From contig JABHWU010000120.1 of NCBI GenBank assembly GCA_018657625.1, forward strand, positions 1 through 60,968: a DNA stretch of 60,968 nucleotides, read 5' to 3'. A model generated the notes under the pieces. The model was not told the origin of the DNA. It did not search any database and worked only from the letters and a program-made list of their open reading frames with translations. A program made the translations under genes and the position numbers. Source of the stretch: Deltaproteobacteria bacterium. Its GTDB lineage: Bacteria; SAR324; XYD2-FULL-50-16. The number at the start of each line of letters is the position of its first letter. Within the stretch, counting starts at the first letter, position 1. Below, piece by piece: positions 49,737 through 58,276 of the stretch.

Positions 49737-50168
49737 TTATATTGGAAGGCAATCTAGATCGGCTAACTGATTATCAAGAAGATCTATTGTTGTAAAACTT
49801 TTAAGTACGTTCTCTTGGACTTTATACATCTTTTGCCAGAGTGGACGTGCAATACAAGAATCTACTTTTGAGCACTTCTTGGGATTTAGAATACAGTCTA
49901 CCGGTACGATTGATTTTTGCAATACCAATACTATGTCCAACATTGTAAAACTACTGGGTGATCGATTCAACAAGAAACCACCTTTTGCTCCTCTGACTGA
50001 TATAATCAAGCCAGCTCGCTTTAACTCAATAAGAATATTTTCTAAGTAAGATTCTGGAATATCTTGAAGTTCAGCGATTTCCCGACAGGAAGTTGGGCGA
50101 ATATTATAATTTTTGGCAATTTCCAATACCGCGCGTACCCCATATCGACATTTGGTGGTTAATTTCAC
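49737..50168 (-). CDS. Rrf2-family transcriptional regulator 2
   Basis: A 143-residue Rrf2 regulator, nearly identical in plan to regulator 1: winged helix 1-70 (VRGAKGGFLLNR) and Cys at 92, 99 and 105 (C-x6-C-x5-C) for a probable Fe-S cluster. It also shares Cys 7 (KCRYGVRAVLEIA), where IscR has Gly. It carries an additional Cys 28 (TSCREIA). The start is GTG at 50168, with its ribosome-binding GGAAGA inside a perfect palindrome. It lies on the same strand as unit B, 142 bases before the catalytic gene, and downstream of unit C. It probably controls unit B (inference). Confidence 0.9.
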   Translation of the reverse strand: MKLTTKCRYGVRAVLEIAKNYNIRPTSCREIAELQDIPESYLENILIELKRAGLIISVRGAKGGFLLNRSPSSFTMLDIVLVLQKSIVPVDCILNPKKCSKVDSCIARPLWQKMYKVQENVLKSFTTIDLLDNQLADLDCLPI

Positions 50169-50180
50169 GGAAGATCTTCC
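50169..50180 (-). promoter_or_regulatory. palindrome overlapping the regulator 2 ribosome-binding site
   Basis: GGAAGATCTTCC is a perfect 12-base palindrome that directly touches the GTG start. It contains the GGAAGA ribosome-binding site. It may be coincidental or serve as a short autoregulatory site. Confidence 0.35.
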
Positions 50181-50619
50181 TTAGTTCTAAGTTTTGAAAA
50201 AATGACAAAAATTTACTTAATAAAGTCAAATTCTAAATTTGGGATTTACTGTAAAGTTAAAATCAGACCATTATTAAACTTAATCAAACTGGTTGACATT
50301 ATTCCGATTATAATTACGTTTGGCAAATTAAAAAACATTTTTTTTTAGTCTATAATATCAGTGTCTTTTATTTATTTTACATTTTACAAGAGAATATTTT
50401 TTTGGATCAAATTTTAAATCTCACTAATTTAATGATATTAAAAAAACCGATATTAAATATAGCAGGCAAATTCGTTTGAATTCCAGGGCCATTATTATAT
50501 CCTAAACTTTCTTGAATTTTGAGTTGTGAATATATCACTGTACTAATAATTTAGAGAAACAGATTAATACTAGATCTACAGTTTTGATTCAGACAGGAAA
50601 CTTAATCTGTGTAAGAAGA
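50181..50619. other. intergenic region between unit C and regulator 2
   Basis: Around 440 AT-rich bases with no gene supported. It should contain the promoter of Rrf2 regulator 2 and the end of the unit C transcript. TTGACA (plus-strand gttgacattattcc near 50293) is on the opposite strand to the gene and is not used here. Confidence 0.35.
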
Positions 50620-52500
50620 CTATTGGAAGTTTGAATTTAGGTAGGCTACTTTTTTAAATCCCATTTGTTTAAGGATTAAATAAGCACTTTTAGCTCTCAT
50701 ACCATTTGCACAGTAGATGATATAATAATTGGATCTGTCAAGCTGCTGAGATTTACTTTTTATGATTTGCAGTGGGATATGAATGGAGTTGTTAATTTTA
50801 CCTTTTTTGACTTCATTAATTGTTCTGACATCCAGTAGTTTGGCTTTCTCTTTCTCGACCTGTTGTTTAAACTCGCTTAAGCTTAAAGCACCAGGATGTT
50901 CCTTCCTCGATACAAGCTGAACTTCATTTTCATTCTGTTCATGTGTGATAGGGTAGTTATGTTGCCAACCGAAAAATCCTCCTTCTAAAACAACGATATT
51001 TTTATAACCCCAATTCAATAAAATTTCGAAAATATCATTGATATCTGGCTGAAAGAAATTACCTTTTATATCCAGAGATTTTAATTCAACCATGTAAGAG
51101 TCATATAAAACAATAGGATAAGTTTTATCTTTGATATTTTTCAAAATCCGTTGTTTTTTTGGTATTTTATTTTTAACAAACGATAACTCTTTTTGCATTA
51201 TTCGATAGGATTCAATTGCAACGGCATGTTTGATGCTGGATATCTGACTTAGATAGTGTGGGCGAATGTCAAGAACTAAATATTCTGATTGGTATTTTGC
51301 CAATTGTTTATTATCAATTACTAAGATCTTTTTTTGTTTTTTCCATTCCGTAATTCCTGCCGCGTAAACTTCTATGTTTTTAAACGCTAAGTTTCTTAAA
51401 GTTTCAAAAGCACTCTTAATCAATGGTTGAGTTGGTCCGTCACCATAAATGATCAAAGGTGTATTTTGGGATAGATTTAATGTTTTAATTAACAGTCCCA
51501 GTTTGTAGTTTTCAATGTTAATCGCGTAAGGTAAGTGCGCCTGGTTATAAGCCTGTTTTTTTCTAACATCGATTAGAATAAAGTCCTTCTGTTTCCTGAT
51601 AACCCTTTCTAATTTCTTGGTTTTAATAGTGTTAATCGCTGGTAAATTAACAATTTTTCTTTTAATTTGAATTGCTTTATTGTTATCGGAAATCCAAATA
51701 TCTACCAGATCTCCGCGATCAAATTGATAAAATGATTTCGCATTGATAAATCGAGTTTCTTTATCAAAAGACAAAATCAATATTTCATTGTTAATATAAT
51801 TTTTAACTTCGAACACCCGGTTTTTCCAAGAAACAAATTGGACAGTTCCTGTAATAGGTCTTACGACAGGTTTTAGAAAATTTTTCCTTTGAGTTTCTTG
51901 AAAAGTTTCAATCTCTCCTGTTAAATAACTATAAAATAGATGTTTTTTTTCTTTTTCTGATGCTGAAAATTTATCGTTTGAGGTTTTTTCTATGATTTGG
52001 GTGTTTGAAGACTCTTTGAGAAGTGGATTTTGGATAGCTAAATAATCATAAAGGTAATCATCAATCCCCCCATCCAACATACGTGAATTAAAGCCATAAT
52101 ATCGCATTTTAACCGCGAAATTAAAACTATCGTCTTTATCCGCACCGAAAATAACCAATGGAGATTTTAAATTCGGAAATTGCTTTCTAATCCATTTTAT
52201 ATCAAGCAGTTTTTCCTTATTAAAACACTTAAAAAATCGATTGAATTTTATTAGACGCATGCACTCTTTAGGAGTGCGAAAGCCAATGATTGAAAAATTA
52301 CGTTTTCCATTCACCATAGCATTATATAATTCAGAAAATCTGATTCGTTTTTCAAAAACAAATGAGCGATGGTCCCGATAATCTGGTTTAACAGCAACAC
52401 TGTTACCGTTAAAATAGGCAAGAATAACTAATAACAGTCCAAAAAAAACAGATCCAAATGTTATTGCCAATCTGGATTGTCCATCTGTTAGTAGTAGCAT
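50620..52500 (-). CDS. membrane-anchored protein with four rhodanese-like domains
   Basis: A 626-residue protein. One membrane helix (residues about 11-31) anchors it, and the rest is probably periplasmic. Domain 1 (about 55-148) is rhodanese-like but has FGADKDDS at the active loop. Instead it has a Cys pair at 80 and 92, shared with the 184-residue protein at 53577. A beta-rich linker (about 213-285) follows. Domain 2 (about 296-386; LIDVR) has YGDGPTQP, and domain 3 (about 397-515; LDIRP, LEGGFFGW) has YDSYMVE; both lack the catalytic Cys. Domain 4 (about 537-626) keeps LLDVR and CANGMR (Cys 597). So one active domain is joined to three inactive ones. It is the last gene of unit C, 100 bases after the cytochrome b gene. 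No characterised homologue comes to mind. Confidence 0.8.
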   Translation of the reverse strand: MLLLTDGQSRLAITFGSVFFGLLLVILAYFNGNSVAVKPDYRDHRSFVFEKRIRFSELYNAMVNGKRNFSIIGFRTPKECMRLIKFNRFFKCFNKEKLLDIKWIRKQFPNLKSPLVIFGADKDDSFNFAVKMRYYGFNSRMLDGGIDDYLYDYLAIQNPLLKESSNTQIIEKTSNDKFSASEKEKKHLFYSYLTGEIETFQETQRKNFLKPVVRPITGTVQFVSWKNRVFEVKNYINNEILILSFDKETRFINAKSFYQFDRGDLVDIWISDNNKAIQIKRKIVNLPAINTIKTKKLERVIRKQKDFILIDVRKKQAYNQAHLPYAINIENYKLGLLIKTLNLSQNTPLIIYGDGPTQPLIKSAFETLRNLAFKNIEVYAAGITEWKKQKKILVIDNKQLAKYQSEYLVLDIRPHYLSQISSIKHAVAIESYRIMQKELSFVKNKIPKKQRILKNIKDKTYPIVLYDSYMVELKSLDIKGNFFQPDINDIFEILLNWGYKNIVVLEGGFFGWQHNYPITHEQNENEVQLVSRKEHPGALSLSEFKQQVEKEKAKLLDVRTINEVKKGKINNSIHIPLQIIKSKSQQLDRSNYYIIYCANGMRAKSAYLILKQMGFKKVAYLNSNFQ

Positions 52501-52600
52501 AATATAAGCGCTTCAAAACTTAATTGAGAAAATGGACCTTATAAACCTAGCCCATTTTAGACTATATATTTCTTTAGGCTGAGGATAGCAAATAATACTA

Positions 52601-53539
52601 TTATGATTTGATATATTTAAAAACCTTGTGATATCCTGTGATCATGACCTCAAAATGTTGCTTAATCGTGTCTCCAGTGGTAGCCAGATAAATATGACCG
52701 AACAAGTATGATACCATTGCGAAAGCGCTAAGCAAGTGAAGCACAAAGATGTACTTCATATTTTCCATGCCGATGTAATTCATGAAAAAGCTCATTAAAT
52801 CGGGAGAAAATAAGGTAATTCCAGTAAACCCAACAAAGGGAACCAAAAAAAACATCACACTAAAATAAGCCATTTTTTGGAGAGGGTTTAAGCGATGTTT
52901 TCTCTCCATATGATATGGATGCTCTTCTTGTTTAAATATTCCAATCGCATAAAACATAGCTTGCTTTACGATCCCTTCTTTAAGTTCCCAGTCTTCCACC
53001 ACAAATTGCCTAAAATCAAAGGTGACCAGTTCGTAAAAAATAAATAGTGAATTACACACAAAAAACACTATTCCGAAAATATTGTGTACCAGACCCAATT
53101 GATGACTTGGTCCAATATAATGCATACTAAATCCAGTAATTATCAAAACCACAACTGCAATGGCGTTAATCCAATGTCCCAATCGGATGATAATATTATA
53201 AATAAACTCACTATTAACATATTCCATTTTAACCGGATTCTTTTTATAGGCAATATAACGGCCAAAACCGTGTAAAACACCAAACATTATAGCGCCAATT
53301 ATTGATAATATACCTAAAATCTCGAAATAAAAATATTTCGTTTTACCGATGATATAGTTGTAAGGTTTCTCGATTGAATGGATGTCTTTCACCAAATATT
53401 GTACATTTTTTTGCCCCTTACTTTCGATGTAATTATCCGTTTGGCTTTGTCCAAATAAGGCAAAATTAAATACAACAAACGAGAAAAGCATTAAAAATAT
53501 AAGCGTAACAACTTTTTTTTGTTTAAAACTAAAAATCAT
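52601..53539 (-). CDS. cytochrome b membrane subunit (PhsC/FdhI-like)
   Basis: A 312-residue membrane protein. After an N-terminal hydrophobic segment (residues about 10-28, possibly a cleaved signal) come four main helices of the bacterial cytochrome b561/formate-dehydrogenase gamma type. Candidate heme His are H122 (RLGHWIN), H140 (SMHYI), H152 (LVHNIFG), H268 (LHLLSAF) and H282 (FGHIYLATTG). In Salmonella thiosulfate reductase the anchor PhsC is a heme b protein, so this is the likely quinone-linked anchor of unit C, although it is four genes away from the catalytic subunits. The upstream neighbour is the small rhodanese-like protein, 37 bases away. Confidence 0.85.
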   Translation of the reverse strand: MIFSFKQKKVVTLIFLMLFSFVVFNFALFGQSQTDNYIESKGQKNVQYLVKDIHSIEKPYNYIIGKTKYFYFEILGILSIIGAIMFGVLHGFGRYIAYKKNPVKMEYVNSEFIYNIIIRLGHWINAIAVVVLIITGFSMHYIGPSHQLGLVHNIFGIVFFVCNSLFIFYELVTFDFRQFVVEDWELKEGIVKQAMFYAIGIFKQEEHPYHMERKHRLNPLQKMAYFSVMFFLVPFVGFTGITLFSPDLMSFFMNYIGMENMKYIFVLHLLSAFAMVSYLFGHIYLATTGDTIKQHFEVMITGYHKVFKYIKS

Positions 53540-53576
53540 AACATTACCTTTTTTGATTATCTTTCAAATAGATATC

Positions 53577-54131
53577 TTAATTTAATATTTGTTTTCCTGT
53601 AAAAAACTCATACAATCTCATACGCTTAATTGTATTATTATTAGTTTTATCAATCAACTTTGATGCTTGCAGGTATTCTGAGTCAAACCGGTTAAAACCA
53701 CCTTCTAACATCCGAGTATTATATCCGTAATATCTTAGTTGAACTGCTATATCAAAACTTTCATCAGTATTTTGCCCATAAACAACCATTGGTATCAGTA
53801 AATTGGGATACTTTTTTCTTAACCATGATATATCTTTATAATTTTCAATGGGATAACAAGAAAAAAAGCGTGTCTTTTCTTGTTGCAAGATGCAATCTTT
53901 TTGATTACGAAATCCAATTAGCAAAAAATCTCTTTTTCCCTTAACCAACCAGCTGGCTAAATCGTCTACATAAATTTTATTTTCCCAAATATAATCTTTT
54001 GAAGCTCTTAAATCCGCTTCAATGATTGGTTTGTTACCTGACAAAAAGCTTAAAAGTGCTAATAGTATTCCTAGAAGAAGCGAACCAACAGTAATTGCGA
54101 AACGAGCCTGTGTATCACTTATTTTGATCAT
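53577..54131 (-). CDS. membrane-anchored rhodanese-like protein without catalytic Cys
   Basis: This 184-residue protein is a paralogue of the first 190 residues of the 626-residue protein at 50620-52500. Both have a membrane helix at residues 11-31, then a rhodanese-like domain. Shared features: LIGFR..K-C, W-R-x-PNL, LRYYGYNTRMLEGGF (RYYGFNSRMLDGG in the other) and a closing FFTG/YLTG. The rhodanese active loop reads YGQNTDES (residues about 118-125), without Cys. Two Cys at 80 and 92 are at exactly the same positions as in the larger protein, spaced C-x11-C. AGGAG lies eleven bases before the ATG. The role may be persulfide docking or protein binding (inference). Confidence 0.75.
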   Translation of the reverse strand: MIKISDTQARFAITVGSLLLGILLALLSFLSGNKPIIEADLRASKDYIWENKIYVDDLASWLVKGKRDFLLIGFRNQKDCILQQEKTRFFSCYPIENYKDISWLRKKYPNLLIPMVVYGQNTDESFDIAVQLRYYGYNTRMLEGGFNRFDSEYLQASKLIDKTNNNTIKRMRLYEFFTGKQILN

Positions 54132-54154
54132 TTTTTTTTATCTCCTCGGTTACT

Positions 54155-54751
54155 TTAGGGTAGTTTGGTTTTATAAATTTTCCCTTCAACTTTACTTAAA
54201 AAATAAAATGTTATAATTGCGAAAATAATAACAATAAAAGCCAAATATCCGTATGGTAGATCCAACAACTCACTAAATGTAATCTTACCCAGATTTTTTG
54301 AGATGATTAAAAATGAAAAACTTGAATAAAACTCTGCATATATCCATACACCAATAAAATAGCCGAGAATATACACCCAGGCATCCATCTTTCTTGTCAT
54401 AGACGCGACAACTGACGTTCCAGGACAGTAGCCTCCAATAACCAAACCCGCACCTAATACTGCACCGCCAATAATGATTGGTTTCAATTTAAGCTGGGGA
54501 ACATAGATCATTGAGATATCCAAAAAACCTAAATAGAAAGAAAAGTACAATAAAATCATTGCTGTTATAACTGTAGAAAAAATGACTTTATGAACACGCC
54601 AATCATTTCCATAGAAAGTTGCCGTAAAGTTTTTAGCGTTTGCAAATCCAACATTTTCAACGATATAACCGAAAATAAAACCAACCATTAAAGCGACAAT
54701 AATCATTCCAGTTTCGCTTAAATTTCCAAACTCGTATAATGGAGCCAGCAT
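54155..54751 (-). CDS. YeeE/YedE-family sulfur transporter half 2
   Basis: A 198-residue membrane protein with about five helices. The diagnostic YeeE/YedE motif is GAVLGAGLVIGGYCPGTS (residues about 96-113, Cys 109). Another conserved segment, GFANAKNF (about 35-42), comes before. Such proteins, including the thiosulfate channel TsuA, relay sulfur compounds past conserved Cys. This is a half-sized version, preceded 22 bases upstream by a second half with its own Cys motif, so the two probably form one transport unit. Confidence 0.87.
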   Translation of the reverse strand: MLAPLYEFGNLSETGMIIVALMVGFIFGYIVENVGFANAKNFTATFYGNDWRVHKVIFSTVITAMILLYFSFYLGFLDISMIYVPQLKLKPIIIGGAVLGAGLVIGGYCPGTSVVASMTRKMDAWVYILGYFIGVWIYAEFYSSFSFLIISKNLGKITFSELLDLPYGYLAFIVIIFAIITFYFLSKVEGKIYKTKLP

Positions 54752-54772
54752 AAAATTTCCTCTGATTAATAA

Positions 54773-55408
54773 TTATAGCCATTCTTTCTTAATAATGTAG
54801 GCGGTAAGCATTCCAGCTGATATCACCACAAAGAAAAATAGCCAACCTGCCACACTTAATAAGGATCCACTTGTAATGGCTAAACCAGTCACACATCCAC
54901 CAGCCATTCTGGCTCCAAACGCTACTAATATTCCACCTATTAAGGAAGTAATTATACGTCTCTTTCTTGAAACGTTAGGGCCTCGAATGAATTCCATTTT
55001 CATTCGCTTACCCTTTAAACCTGATACTAATCCTCCAATGGCTGATCCTATTAACACAAATACTACCCAATGATAGAGAGGATGTCCGGAGGTAGAAAGA
55101 TATCTTTTAAAATAATATAAAGTATCTGTGTGTTCAGGGGTAAATTTGCTCATTAAATAAGCAAATATTCTGGTCATAGCCCCCGAATCACCAAAACCTC
55201 TCCCAACTAGGAAAAAGGCTAGGAACAGCGCGATTCCGATACCCATACCCGCAAAATAGGGATTACTGAACGAGGATCCCTTATTATTAGTTAAATTTGC
55301 CTGTTTAAGTTTTTGAGCGATTGTTTCCCAAAGCGGTTGATCGAGTATACTTTCAGTTACGTTTACTCCTTGTCCGGCAGATGTCTCATTTTGCTTTTCA
55401 AGTGTCAT
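54773..55408 (-). CDS. YeeE/YedE-family sulfur transporter half 1
   Basis: A 211-residue membrane protein. The first 45 residues are hydrophilic and cytoplasmic in appearance; then come about four helices. The YeeE/YedE motif is FGARMAGGCVTGLAITSG (residues about 164-181, Cys 172). The start overlaps the ferredoxin gene upstream by 11 bases, so translation is coupled to the molybdoenzyme. Together with half 2 it could bring thiosulfate or another sulfane-sulfur compound across the inner membrane, or return product sulfur to the cytoplasm. Confidence 0.87.
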   Translation of the reverse strand: MTLEKQNETSAGQGVNVTESILDQPLWETIAQKLKQANLTNNKGSSFSNPYFAGMGIGIALFLAFFLVGRGFGDSGAMTRIFAYLMSKFTPEHTDTLYYFKRYLSTSGHPLYHWVVFVLIGSAIGGLVSGLKGKRMKMEFIRGPNVSRKRRIITSLIGGILVAFGARMAGGCVTGLAITSGSLLSVAGWLFFFVVISAGMLTAYIIKKEWL

Positions 55409-56009
55409 AAGTCAGCTCCTTTCTATTTATTTCTGAGAGCAATAAAAAATATTTTGGAATCGTGTCTTTTAACGGTTGCAATACTTTATATTTTCGTTGT
55501 TTTAAAAGTTTGGAAATCTCACTGTTTTGATCTTCAATATTGCCAAATACTAAAGAATTGGTAGGGCATACCTCGACGCAGGCTGTTGACATACCTGTTC
55601 CGATTCGATGCTGACAAAAAGTGCATTTATCAACGAATCGCCCAGGAACCCAATATCTCGCCCCATAAGGACATGCAGATATGCAATGCGTACACTCAAC
55701 ACATTTCTCCCGATTGATCAGAACAATCCCATCTTTTATGTAACTAGCCTGAGTAGGACATATTGAGACGCAAGGTGGGTTTTCACAATGTTGACACCGA
55801 TTTGAATACAATTCTAATTTCAAGTTTGGCAAACGACTATCGCGAGCAAATACATCTGTGCTCTTTTCTGGTTCATTGTCCGTTACATGTTCTTCAGTCC
55901 AGTCTCGAGCATAACCATTCGGAACATTATTTTCCATTTTACAAGCTAAAACACATGCATCACATCCCACACAAGTCGTTAAATCAATGCACATCGCGTA
56001 TGTTGCCAT
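55398..56009 (-). CDS. four-cluster ferredoxin subunit (unit C)
   Basis: A 203-residue electron-transfer subunit of the PsrB/PhsB/DmsB type with four Cys groups: CVGCDACVLACK, CQHCENPPCVSICPT, CVECTHCISACPYGARY, and CTFCQHR with CVEVCPT. It is longer than the unit B partner by 20 residues, mostly through a charged C-terminal tail. GAGGATA precedes the ATG. It lies seven bases after the catalytic gene and overlaps the first transporter half. It should link the molybdoenzyme to the cytochrome b encoded downstream. Confidence 0.92.
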   Translation of the reverse strand: MATYAMCIDLTTCVGCDACVLACKMENNVPNGYARDWTEEHVTDNEPEKSTDVFARDSRLPNLKLELYSNRCQHCENPPCVSICPTQASYIKDGIVLINREKCVECTHCISACPYGARYWVPGRFVDKCTFCQHRIGTGMSTACVEVCPTNSLVFGNIEDQNSEISKLLKQRKYKVLQPLKDTIPKYFLLLSEINRKELTYDT

Positions 56010-56016
56010 ATTATCC

Positions 56017-58212
56017 TCATTTTACAAAAGTAACAAAATTAACTTGTGATCCTGTTGAACCCATTATGGGATCTGTCACATAATCAGTTAACAACGAATT
56101 ATCATCGGCACCTCTACCGAAACCTTTTTTCAATCTTCGATCTCCTCTACCAAAACCATGAACCAAAAATACACAATCTTGTCGAATACGTTTGGTTAAC
56201 CTAACTTTAACTTTATTACTTCTAACTCCAGCTTGATTTTCCAAAATAACATAATCCTGATTCTTCAAATTGAACATTTCGGCGATCACGTTATTTACCC
56301 AGACTTCATTTTCAGGAAAAAGTTCTAACAACATCGAATTATTTGTTGTTTTGGTAAATGTATGTTGAGGTGTTCGGCCATATAGCAGTCTAAAAAAGGA
56401 TTCCGGTACCATTTTTTGCTTATGATATTCAGGCATAGGATCATGTCCGAAATCTACTAACCGTTGCGAATATAGTTCTATTTTCTTGGATGGGGTTTTA
56501 AACTTTAAACGTGGTTTTTTATATGGCTTTTTTAGTACACCATGTTTTGCGTTGATATCTTTAATCGATGACCCCAGTTGATTCAGCTGGTACTCTATGA
56601 CATCTTGATAATGATTGTAGGGAAAGAAATCATCTAAATACAAACGGTTAGCTAGTTGCTGAGCGATCCACCAGCTTGGTTTGCTATTATGCAGTGGTTT
56701 AACAACTGGTTGCCGGATAGAAACAAAAGGCTCTCTCCAGGGAGGGCTATTTAAAACATCATGTCGTTCTAAATATGTGGTATCAGGTAAAATCACATCA
56801 GCAAATCCTGCGATTTCAGAAGGCATGGTTTCAACCACTACTAATAAATCAAGACTTTCAATCGCTTTACGAATTATTTCAGGCTCCGGTATGGCTCTCA
56901 TTAAATTAGAACTATATACGAGCCATCCTTTTATCAGCGCCTCAGAATCAGTTTTATCATACATTCCTGGAATTGAGGCCTTAATTATATCTTGAAGAGG
57001 TGTACTACTACCTAAAGGATAATTTTCTTTGAAATTAAAAGCAGCCCGTGCCTTCCCGCGATATTTTGCTTCAATTGGATATTTTGGAATCTTAAACTTG
57101 TCACCTAGAAAAAAGCCAGATTCACTGCCCCAGGCACCCAATAACGCATTTACAATGGCAACGGCTCGTGCTCTTTGTGTATCATCGCCGTACCATGCAT
57201 ATCGACGTCCGGGAAAGAGCAATGCGTACGGAATCGCGTTCCCAAGTTCGCGCGCTGTAGCTCGAATTTCCTTAGCAGGTAATGAAGTACGCGGCGCGGC
57301 CCATTCTGGAGTCATGTTTTTAACATGAAGTTTTAGTTCCTCAAATCCGATTGCATTTTTTTGAATATATTCTTTATCATAAAGATTTTCGTATATTAAG
57401 ACATGGATCCAGGCTAGTAAAAGCGCGATATCGGTTCCAGGTTTAATTGGTAGCCAATATTTTGCTTTACCAGCTGTGGTTGAAAATCGAGGATCTACTA
57501 CGATATTTTGAGCACCATTTCTAAGACCCCTCGTAAAATCCTGGACTGTTATATTATGCATGTTTTCGCCCAAATGCGCACCAATAAATGCCACAACTTT
57601 TGCCTTGTCGAGGCCTACACGTTCAATACCACCAGGCGCGTCTCCATATGTTAGTTTAAACCCAAGATCCCTGGCTCCCCGACATTGAGCATAGGAAGCA
57701 TGTCCTTCTGTTTTTGACCCCAGAGCATGCCATAATTCAACAAAAGGAGCTGATCCTTTACAGTGTTTTAGTAGTGCCAACGCTTCCGGGCCAAAATCAC
57801 GCCGAATTCGATTCATCTTTGTAGCAATATATTCTAGTGCTTCGTCCCAACTGACACTATCAAAGCGCTGTATACCTAATCGACTTGTCCGAATTAGGGG
57901 TGTCTTTATTCGATCAGGATCATATAACTGCCCCAACCCCCCTGTCCCCCTAGGACATAGTTTACCCCGAGAAATAGGATGATGTGGATTTCCTTCTATT
58001 TTAATTGCTTTACCATTTTTGACTGTTACATTTATCCCACAGGTCATAAAACAGACATCGCAATAGGATGGTATGACTTTTTCACTTCTATTTTGTGAAG
58101 CTGCTGAAGCTTTTGTATCACAAAGCATATTGACAGCAGGTAATCCAACAGATCCTGCTATTAAAGCTGATTTAGATATATCAATAAACTCTCTTCGAGT
58201 TATTTTGGCCAT
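56017..58212 (-). CDS. molybdopterin oxidoreductase catalytic subunit, Phs/Psr-like (unit C)
   Basis: A 731-residue bis-MGD enzyme, paralogous to the unit B enzyme. The Tat signal is TRREFID (residues 5-11), so it is periplasmic. [4Fe-4S] ligands: C51, C54, C58 and C86. The metal ligand is C177 in YAQCRGARD. The C-terminal binding domain ends GSTGSQVNFVTFVK. The gene is flanked by sulfur genes, a triple-rhodanese lipoprotein upstream and YeeE/YedE halves downstream, and its operon has a heme b anchor, as in thiosulfate reductase. Thiosulfate is therefore the leading substrate guess; polysulfide, tetrathionate or a protein-bound persulfide are alternatives. Confidence 0.88.
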   Translation of the reverse strand: MAKITRREFIDISKSALIAGSVGLPAVNMLCDTKASAASQNRSEKVIPSYCDVCFMTCGINVTVKNGKAIKIEGNPHHPISRGKLCPRGTGGLGQLYDPDRIKTPLIRTSRLGIQRFDSVSWDEALEYIATKMNRIRRDFGPEALALLKHCKGSAPFVELWHALGSKTEGHASYAQCRGARDLGFKLTYGDAPGGIERVGLDKAKVVAFIGAHLGENMHNITVQDFTRGLRNGAQNIVVDPRFSTTAGKAKYWLPIKPGTDIALLLAWIHVLIYENLYDKEYIQKNAIGFEELKLHVKNMTPEWAAPRTSLPAKEIRATARELGNAIPYALLFPGRRYAWYGDDTQRARAVAIVNALLGAWGSESGFFLGDKFKIPKYPIEAKYRGKARAAFNFKENYPLGSSTPLQDIIKASIPGMYDKTDSEALIKGWLVYSSNLMRAIPEPEIIRKAIESLDLLVVVETMPSEIAGFADVILPDTTYLERHDVLNSPPWREPFVSIRQPVVKPLHNSKPSWWIAQQLANRLYLDDFFPYNHYQDVIEYQLNQLGSSIKDINAKHGVLKKPYKKPRLKFKTPSKKIELYSQRLVDFGHDPMPEYHKQKMVPESFFRLLYGRTPQHTFTKTTNNSMLLELFPENEVWVNNVIAEMFNLKNQDYVILENQAGVRSNKVKVRLTKRIRQDCVFLVHGFGRGDRRLKKGFGRGADDNSLLTDYVTDPIMGSTGSQVNFVTFVK

Positions 58213-58276
58213 TAGAGTTCCTTGTCAATAAATTTAAATTTAATGAACCATTCAACAAAATATTACTTTAATTTTT

